Part shown: positions 56,328 through 64,000 of the stretch, in pieces
How the letters are laid out: each line of letters starts with the position of its first letter
Numbering within the stretch: the stretch's first letter is position 1
Origin: Karalla daura
Lineage: Eukaryota; Chordata; Actinopteri; Chaetodontiformes; Leiognathidae
NCBI GenBank assembly: GCA_029224185.1
Contig: CM055210.1
Span: 10,612,021 to 10,676,020, forward strand
Reading direction: 5' to 3'
Length of the DNA stretch: 64,000 bases
Notes under the pieces: generated by a model
What the model was told of the DNA's origin: nothing
The model's database searches: none
What the model saw: only the letters and a program-made list of their open reading frames with translations
Made by a program: the position numbers and the translations under genes

Positions 56328-57725
56328 TGTGCAGTTAGTCACATGAAAGCTTGTGAGCTTTGGCAAAAAGAAGTGGACTGGTAGTGAAATTCACTGTGTT
56401 TTCTGCCCAGCAGGAGCACAAGTCCTGCTAATCAGCAGGAGAAGCACAGTGGAGTACGCTTCATCAGCTGCGTGTATCCCCCACAAGCACATTTCCTGTG
56501 ATCTGAGGGTCATCCAGCCTAATCAGACAAAGTGGAGAGTGAGCCAGGCCAGAGCCGTGACATAGGCCACGGTTCAGGTTTCACCATTAAATCCACTTTC
56601 TTTATTTATCGAAGCCCACTAAGTGAGGCATTAGAACTTATTCTCTCTTGACAGAGCAGCCCTTGCAGGCATTCATAGTCGGGGATACAGAGCTTGACTG
56701 TTAATCATCTCGGCTGCCAGAAGAAATACCTCGTTAAAGAGTATACCGCACCGTCTCCTTGACTATGAGAGAGCCTCCGCTGCCAGACCAGAAACTCTAT
56801 CCACAGCTGAAGTGGACAGTCGACAAACGACTGCTTGGTGGGACAATAAGTTCCCGTAGCGTATCATTGAGGTTTCCCTTTACAATAGCGGAGGAGCTTG
56901 ACACCAATCTCAATGGGGTAAAGGACATGGTGTCATCTTCAGAGCTGGGCGGCAAAGAGTCATTGTCCTTCTCCGGAGGAAGAAATGGCAGTAGTTTGTC
57001 TGGAGAGGGACGAAGGAGTGGGGCTTTGAAGCATAATCACCAAACTATGGCTAACTGTCTTCCCCTGGGAATAAAATCACTGCTATTGGCAGGGAGAGAG
57101 TTTCGGCTGTGGCCAGAGCAGAAGGGGCCCTGCTGGTGTGGCTGCACAACATCAACCGAGGCCACTGGCAAAAGAAAGAAGTCACAGCTGTGCGACCAAG
57201 ACATCCACCACTGTGTTGCTCGCCTCTGAGCCTGGAGAAAAGGGAACAGAGAATGATGTGGTCCCTATAACCGATTACAACCTGTAGTACTGTATGTGAG
57301 TAAAATGTGATGTACTCATGTGATACTTCATCCTTTTCTGAGTAAGCTGCCCTATGATCACTACGATGTGCAGTCAGTAAAAAATGCTTATTGCAGCCAT
57401 TGACATATTTATTTGCACGAGTATGAAATATTTATATATATTTACACATTTAAATCTTCAGAGCTCCATCTTCTTAGTAGCAGCGATGATTTGTTGAATC
57501 TCCTCCTGTGGTTCTTAGACATTCACCTCAGTCTAAGTCCTTCTCACTTCTGATTGGTTATCTCAGTCACCTGGGAGTTTAGGAGGAGGAAGTGTGGGGA
57601 AAGTGCATTCAAGTGTGGAGAGGAGTAAAGTGCTGTTTCAAGGTTATCTGTCTCTGTCCTGCTGTTTTCTCTACGTACAATAAGAGGGATTCAAACTATC
57701 TCTGAGCCCTCTTGTTACATGTGTA
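56328..57725. other. unique sequence with a 156-codon unassigned frame
   Basis: One plus-strand frame is open at 56759-57229, beginning TTG-ACT-ATG (first ATG at 56765). Its product would contain a Gly/Ser-rich stretch (SFSGGRNGSSLSGEGRRSG) and no membrane segment or domain I know. The start has no clear Kozak support and no splice context was found. I treat it as probably noncoding. Confidence 0.3.
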
Positions 57726-57727
57726 TG

Positions 57728-57965
57728 CATTGTGGCTACACGGTGGGTAAGTGGTCATCGTTGTTGTCTCACAGCAAGAAGGTCTTGGGCCTGACTCCCG
57801 AGTGGACTGAGGGCCTTTATGCATGGGGTTTTCATGCACCTCCCACGGGCCAAAAACATGCATGTGTAGGAAGATTAGAGACTCTACGACTAGCCTTACG
57901 TCTGTGGTTGACAGTGAATGCTGTTGTGAGATGGATGGAAGTGAACTGGTGATCCTGATGTATAA
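57728..57965 (+). repeat. teleost tRNA-headed SINE-like repeat, near full copy
   Basis: GGCTACACGGTGGGTAAGTGGTCATCGTTGTTGTCTCACAGCAAGAAGGTCTTGGGCCTGACTCCCGAG gives A- and B-box regions. Then come TGAGGGCCTTTATGCATGGGG, GGGCCAAAAACATGCATGTGTAGGAAGATTAGAGACTC, CAGTGAATGCTGTTGTGAGATGGATGG and ACTGGTGATC, in family order. Confidence 0.88.
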
Positions 57966-60530
57966 AACATGCAGTATGTATAGTCTACTGACATATAAAT
58001 AACTGCAGGGTTAAAGAACGTTGTATTTAATATTATGTCATTGGCGTTAGGGAATTCCTTGCAGACTGCAGCTGGGGGTGAGATAACCCAGCATGTAAAT
58101 ATATTCATGCGAGGCATATGAGTAACTGCAGCTCATTAAGCCACTGTTAACAATGCTCAGTCAACTGTGACTTCTCTGAGAGTGCACATGAATGAGAACG
58201 ATGGGCTGGAGAACACTTTCCCTTTGTCTGTCCCATTCTCAACTATGAGCTCACATGTAGTGTGAGAAAGGCAAACTCTCTACAGAGGCTCATCAAGCAG
58301 CCCCTAATGAGTCAAAGAGTCAGTAGGAACCTCCTCATAGGGGAGTAACCTCCAATGTCTGACAGCAACCCAGACTACGGACATCTAATTGGTGTATATT
58401 TTTTACAGTCCTCCAGTGAAACTTTGTTTCATTTATGTTTAACTGACAATATCTCAATATATCACTGGGTTCATCATGAGTTAAACCGTGTTGGCAAGGA
58501 ATGCAACTGCAGTACGGAGACCTGGCGAGGAAGTTCTCCGGGGATCCGGGGGAATTTTTACGACAACTGTCTCCAATCTACTGCGGCAATTAGAATCAAT
58601 CACAGCCCTGACTCGTTCCTCCAGGATCTCTGTGTGCAGAACTCAGATTATGCCAAGGACCTCAGAAGCTTGACAAAGAATTAATGGCATCGTGTGTAAC
58701 AGAACACTCTCCATCCTCTCGTACTTTAAAACAATCCCAGCTGCGATTAGTCATTTACCTCGGCAAAGAGAAGGCACAACTTTGGTAGATGGTAGGAGGT
58801 TCATAAGAAAAATCCCTATAAAACATTTAAACGTGATAAGTAGTGACTCTGCCGACAAATATAAGCCCAGAGGTCACATGACTTGAACCTCAAGCATAAA
58901 GGTGACATGACCACATAAGTGCACTCGCTCGAGGGGATGTTTTCCCAGCAGATTTTCCTTTAACGTCTCTCTCTCATGAGGTAGAACAATCTGAATTATC
59001 CATAAAAAGCTGAGGTTTATTTTTTGACACGGCATTGTAAAACTGGGGACAGTCAGTGTCTCCCTTTAGCCATAACAGAAGATATAAGAGAAATACATAT
59101 ACAGCACTTAAAAGCATGCAGTTATGCTGCTATCTTGGACCCTCGGGGGGCTTCTGCAAGTCTCTTGAATGTTCATGTTTGATGTGAAGGGGTGTTTAAG
59201 ATTCACCCAACCAGTGCGGGTTCATGCCTATGCAATCCCTACCCTGAGACAACAGCGCGTGACTTTACTTTACAGACAGCCTGCCTAAGCCGTGACAACT
59301 GTATGTCGGAGCTGGAGGCTGAGAAGCAGCGGTTCGGGCCTCTACAAATTCGCTGATGTTCAAGCTGGAAACCTGGGCTGTTTGAACCATTTGTCACCGT
59401 TCTCCATCACCTTCGGTCTGAGCCTAGGGAGATGTGATCTCGGAGGACAGGAGAAATTCATTTCAGTATAATTGTTTGTGACAAGTGAGTTCACATGACG
59501 TTTTGGCCCAGCACTCAGCTGTCAGCGTGAATGTTATTTTTTTTGTGTGTGTGGGAATGAGCATGTTGTTTCATGAAAACAAAGACCAACAGAGAGGTTT
59601 GTGCTGTTGCTTTAGCGTGGCTGGCTGCCAACTGATCTCTCAGTTTCTCTCATCCATCTTACCTGAGGCAAGGCTAGTGTGGGCTTAGTTCTGTAATCTT
59701 AGGAGAGCTAATGATAGTATCATGAGGCAAGTGTACTTCCCAATCTTTTCTACTCTGTTTCCATCCTTTCTTTTAACAGCGTATTCCCTCATTTCTATAT
59801 CACCTTTACATTATTGTTTGTCATGCTATGTATATTTAATGTGACAAATAATCGAAAGGCTTCGGAATAAATCAGAGCACACGGTGTGTGAGGAAGTGGC
59901 AAATTGAAAATGGACAAATTAATGCATGGAACAAGAAAAAATATGTAAATCTCCTTTCTCCTATAATCCAGTGGCAATCATAAAAGGCACAAAAGGGCTG
60001 CGGTATCATGGAACTGCTCCTCTTAAACCGGGTATGAGCCAAAGACTTTTTCAAATAATTCCAGTCTCCCAGAATAACACAGTGACTCATAAATATCACC
60101 TTACTTCTGCGTGAACCAAAGTGAATATCAGATACAAAGCAGTGAACACCGCTCACCCACTCACTTTTTATTTATACTGCATACTTGGCTGAATTCCAGC
60201 TATATATTTTTAACGGATTTAATACAGACACAGAATAAGGCTTGGAATTTGGAATCCCATCGTCACTAGATTTCACTAGATTTCACTGCTGTTTCATTAA
60301 TATGCCTTGCCTGTTTCCACATGTCAGATACCCGGAAGATGACCCCAAACCCATAGAATTAATTTTAGTTGCTATACATGGAGACAAACACATAAGTATG
60401 TATCATAAATATGTAATACCATTAGATTGATCCCTCAGGACCGTTTGCATGCCTGTTAAACAATTCCACTTCACTGCAAATGTGTGATGATGCCACATGA
60501 GAAGATGACACTCAGGCCTCTTGCAACACC
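57966..60530. other. unique sequence, no gene seen
   Basis: No gene recognised. An exon-like window at 59275-59351 reads a coiled-coil-like frame (CMSELEAEKQRF) after TTTACTTTACAG, but has no usable splice donor before the stop. A 10-bp tandem CACTAGATTT x2 is at 60264-60283. Confidence 0.4.
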
Positions 60531-60690
60531 TGTAAAGCTTCCATTTTGCCCCACAGTATGTAATTAATTATGAGGAATGTCACATGTTTGATATGCTGAG
60601 CCGACTGCAGGGTGTCATCTGGTTTTAGAGTGAAAGGTGACTTCAATCTCTCCAGGCCCCATCTGCTTCCCATTTCGTTGTGTAAACTTT
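60531..60690. promoter_or_regulatory. enhancer-like stretch (candidate conserved noncoding element)
   Basis: Contains CCCACAGTATGTAATTAATTATGAGGAATGTCACATG, with TAATTAATTA (paired homeodomain cores) at 60561-60570 and TGAGGAATGTCAC (TEAD-type GGAATG) beside it. GTGTCATCTGG and AAAGGTGACTTC follow. Frames on the minus strand remain open across it. Motif density is the only support. Confidence 0.27.
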
Positions 60691-61235
60691 CACTCTCAAA
60701 AAAATTCTGAAAATTTATCCTCATGAATTGTTTTTTGCTTCGAGTTGAATGCAAATGAACACTGTGAATACTGCAAAATGTTACGCAATGAAGAAGTGTG
60801 TGTGCCCTGCATCTTCTGTTGAGAAGTGAGGATATAAACCCAAAACATTCAATGCTCCTTTATTTCCTAACCCACAGATGGTGAGATGATTGATGAGGAA
60901 TTTGATCGATAAGAAATATTGATAACGAAATCGCAATTGGTAAGGTCTTTTCACTTTCAAGCATGTGTGCTACATTATTTTTTCCATCTGTCCTTACGGT
61001 CACTTATTGGTACTAACACAGCTTTAATGTGTAGATAACTCAAGGACCCTTTGCAAAACTCATGATAAGGTAATGGATAATTAGAAGTTTAGAGGCAAAC
61101 AGTTTATAGTTTTTTTTTTTTACAACAGGTTCAGTCTTAACCTATGCAGGATGGGAACAGCCTGAGAGAGGACTGCATCTCAGTTCAAATGTCAAGCCTT
61201 AAATTCCCTGAGACTATTCTTTTTTCTACAGAAGG
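60691..61235. other. unique sequence, no gene seen
   Basis: A POU octamer ATGCAAAT is at 60749-60756, T12 near 61110. No gene recognised. Confidence 0.4.
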
Positions 61236-61475
61236 GGGAAAAAAACTGAATGGCCAGTGGTTATGAAACCAGACAAGCGCCTGAAACGGGCCCTCCTTTA
61301 AATCCATTTTTAATCAGCTTCTTCGCCCTCTATATTTTGCTTACAGGGTACACCGTTCGGAAAATAATGAAAAAACTGCCTTCAGACAGAAAAACTGCTT
61401 CAAACAGCTTGACTCCGGGATCGTGTTCGAGGATTTCAGCTCCACCTTCAGAACAAATTGCTCCGGAGTAAGTTA
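61236..61475 (+). mobile_element. CR1/L2/Rex1-type LINE relic, reverse transcriptase fragment
   Basis: In one frame 61318-61475 reads LLRPLYFAYRVHRSENNE and, further on, QLDSG then IVFEDFSSTFRT. This matches the reverse transcriptase segment usually written 'DPLQFAYRxxRSxxDA' followed by motif A 'LFVDFSSAFNT'. The FAYR codons are at 61336-61347 and the motif A Asp at 61432-61434. A second frame just upstream (about 61242-61298) reads EWPVVMKP, like the preceding 'YRPVALTSVVMK' block, so a frameshift and a deletion separate them. The fragment ends at a stop at 61474. It is a dead, truncated copy without endonuclease or 3' end. Confidence 0.72.
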
Positions 61476-62184
61476 ACTCAGCTAAGTTCTCCTTTAAACA
61501 CCTATTTATAGGTTACTGACATCCTGACAGGAAGGACAGCGCGTGTGAGGCGACAGAGATGTAGGAAAAGCGCTTGCTGCAAACCGCCATCAAACCAAAG
61601 AGAGGCGAGCTGCATGGCGAAGGTTTGCACCGGCCTCACACACCTCAGCAGCTTCTGCGCGGGTCATGCCTAACCCAGAGTCACAGCAGACAGTACTCAG
61701 CTGAAGTAAAAGGCAGGGAATAATCTTCTCCTGCACATCAAAGGCCCGGAAAAGTGAAATACTGTCCCCTCTGAACCAAGTGTGCGGAAACACCAATTCA
61801 CAGCACCTTCAGGCAGCTGTTGAGAGATGATGAATGGAGGACAAATCACGGAGCTCAGTCCACTGACTGTGTTTTATCCCCACGATTTTGTTTATCACTC
61901 AGAAATATGTGGACAGTTGCTCCTTAGCTCAAAGGTTGCCCCCAAAACGTCTGAACTACAGGTACGGAGTTCCCTGCAACATCAAAGGGTATCTAACACT
62001 GGATGGAAATGTAAATAAATACAGTCCTCAGTCATATTTAAATTGGTGCAGAGTATGCAAAGTCCTCACCGAGCATTTCTCAGCAGTTGCTTATATCCCA
62101 TACAGGCGTTCTGAAGCAACTTGAATGCACTTCACAGGGGAGAGTTTTGCCACTCTTACAAGCCTGACCATGCAGACCATGATG
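61476..62184. other. unique sequence, no gene seen
   Basis: No recognisable gene or repeat; short overlapping frames only. Confidence 0.4.
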
Positions 62185-62255
62185 GCCTGCAATCAACCTT
62201 AATGCATGTTTTTGGGAGGAAATTGGGGCAGACCCATGCAGACCAGAAGGTCACA
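62185..62255 (-). repeat. teleost SINE-like repeat, short minus-strand core fragment
   Basis: The plus strand reads TGCAATCAACCTTAATGCATGTTTTTGGGAGGAAATTGGGGCAGACCCATGCAGACC. This is the reverse of the family's GGTTTCCTCC...CCAAAAACATGCATGTTAGGTTAATTG core. Head and tail are absent. Confidence 0.78.
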
Positions 62256-64000
62256 GCTTCAAATAAGAATGCACGGTTATGTGTGGAGACAAAGAATTTC
62301 ACACAAATGCAAAATGTTTTGAATTTTAAGATAATTATGGAATGGCATGAGACATGAGAATTATGGCGCATGTCCAAAACATCCGTCAATAGAAACACAA
62401 TGCGAGAAGGAGTCGTGCTGAATAAAAAAATATCACTTTTGTTTTGCACCACAAACACAAATGTAAGACATTAGATGTATGTCATACATGTTATTTGCTC
62501 CATATGAGCCACTCTCTCGGTAATGAAGATGATTATTGAAACTAACCTGTGTTGTTATTTGCAATAACAACTCAAATCCATCTTTTATGAGCAAGCTTTT
62601 TCAGTCAGTCTACAGCACACTGTCTGCCAATAAGCAGCAGCAGATCCCTGTTTGTGACTGCATGGGTTACAGGACAGACGGTCTGTGTGACCCCACATGC
62701 CTGATGGAGAAGCCTTGTCTGTATAATAAGGAGCATGGTGTGCTGGAAAAAGGATGTTTCGCTCTTGCAGTATTCAACATTTCCCACACTTTGATTTTTG
62801 CAACTTGTACAACAACCTCTCTCCAATTCACCTCACATCTCCGAGTGTATTTTATTCCAAACACATCACAAAAAATAAAGAAAGAAAAAAAAACCCTTTG
62901 GTAAACATTTTTCATGTATCTGTTAACAAACAGGCCGATTCATTTTATCCTTCAAAACGCCTCCTAATGTGACGACGAAGGTCATCCGTAACTGTCGATT
63001 CTATGATGAATGCTGAAAGCCAGACCATCACTTTTCAACTAAAACCCAAGGAAATTGGTGCGCTGCTGACTTTAATTTCACATCTGTGGTGGCTTTTTAC
63101 TTTCAAAGAACACATTTGTTCATTGTGCTCATTCTGATTTTAGAAGTATCATCCCTATAGTCTGTTTATTTATTTTGTTGGTCTAAGAGTCTTCCGTGGA
63201 CTTTAACATGCATGTTTTTCAGATACGGATGAGAACAAGAGAAAACCCTTGCAATATGTCAAAAGTTAATTATGTAAACATTGTAAATACATTTTAAGTG
63301 AAGTATATGAATTATTGCACATGCAATCATCTCAGTATATTCTGTAGTTTATATCTCCACCCTGTTGTGAAACACTCTTTTGCATGCCTGGTAACTGCAT
63401 TTCTTTGACTCCTACCCCTACTCTGCACATTGACAATGAAGTTGAGTCTAATCAACTGAATCTAATTCTCATGTGTATAGACCATTAAATGGATGGTGTG
63501 AACTGAACTATAACCTAGACGAATAGTAAACTGCTCATTAACCCCAACTTGGACTGATCTTTATATACCCACACTGTTTCCTTCGATTGTAGCAAACGTG
63601 CACCGTGAAGCCATTGGGAACACGAGCGTAATTATAAATGCTTATGGTCGGGCTCCCAGAGCAGCAGGCTTTTTTTTTCTTTAGAGGAGATTACAACTCA
63701 TTACGGTAGGAAAAGTACAGGTGTGACTAGTAAAATAAATGACTCTCGTTCTATTTAGGCGTCCCACCGTGACATTGAGCCAGCGTGTACCAAGGCAGGA
63801 CCTGGAAACTTGAAGTGAAACTCAAGTTTCTGAATAGCATTGAGACCACTTTTCTTTTCAAAGCGCTCATCTTTGGATCTCCAGACCACACAAACAGCAG
63901 ACAAACAGTTAACAACAGCACTGTCAAAAACTGAATAAAAAAAGAGAAGAAAATCACAATGTCACAATGCAGACATCAAAACATCCCACAGCATTGACTT
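62256..64000. other. unique sequence, no gene seen
   Basis: No gene recognised. The 122-codon frame at 62536-62904 (+) overlaps frames on the opposite strand and ends in an A-rich low-complexity stretch (62866-62893). AT-rich towards the window end. Confidence 0.45.

Noticed and set aside
59260..59354. Coiled-coil-like exon after TTTACTTTACAG
   Set aside because: The frame is about 26 codons, ends in a stop, and no splice donor is present before it; no protein recognised.
1..64000. CRISPR arrays, bacterial operons, phage or viral gene clusters, ribosomal RNA or intact tRNA genes
   Set aside because: No regularly spaced direct repeats with unique spacers, no dense coding, and no sequence with a full tRNA or rRNA fold was seen. 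The repeat content is that of a vertebrate nuclear genome.

Overview
The window reads as teleost fish nuclear DNA. The evidence is the repeat content: nine or ten diverged copies of the tRNA-headed teleost repeat with the TTTGCATGTTCTCC and CCCACAGTCCAAAAACATGCA core, two fish-type non-LTR retrotransposon relics, frequent long microsatellites such as (AGAT)n, (ATCC)n, (CA)n and (GA)n, and short introgressed-looking telomere-like repeats. There is no bacterial, viral or organellar gene organisation. Species cannot be named from what I see.

I find no protein-coding gene I can defend. The longest open frames (183, 164, 156, 149 and 142 codons) show no recognisable domain, and several run through microsatellites, low-complexity sequence or a palindrome. 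The simplest reading is a gene desert or a very large intron. Many stretches have the texture of developmental regulatory DNA: AT-rich homeodomain/POU-type cores inside moderately GC-rich, CpG-retaining flanks (for example 3.2-4.2, 8.5-9.3, 14.4-14.6, 17.5-18.3, 24.0-24.3, 34.0-34.3 and 60.5-60.7 kb). That reading is inference and needs cross-species alignment.

Layout: 0-5 kb holds a possible TTAA-flanked piggyBac-like MITE, a repeat fragment, a CpG-rich block and the first SINE-like fragment. 5-20 kb is mostly unique sequence with an (AGAT)n array, a SINE-like copy with a telomere-like insert, and several enhancer-like stretches. 19.6-21.3 kb holds the best promoter-like sequence: three CCAAT boxes about 45 bp apart, a CRE-like site, CpG-rich DNA ending in a consensus splice donor, then a second CpG-rich block with a YY1-type AAAATGGCGGC. 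24.7 kb has a strong Z-DNA tract, and 27.2 kb a 37-bp hairpin. 35.3-38.9 kb carries two direct diverged copies of a roughly 0.5 kb element; only the first also carries a perfect 21-bp inverted repeat and an (ATCC)n array. 41.8-43.4 kb holds a compound microsatellite and an RTE-type retrotransposon 3' coding relic. 44-64 kb is largely unremarkable unique sequence with scattered SINE-like fragments and a CR1/L2/Rex1-type reverse transcriptase relic at 61.2-61.5 kb.

No coherent undescribed biological system is evident. The observations most worth checking are the duplicated 0.5 kb element, the 19.6-21.3 kb promoter-like pair, and the strong non-B DNA sites (Z-DNA, G-quadruplex and hairpins).
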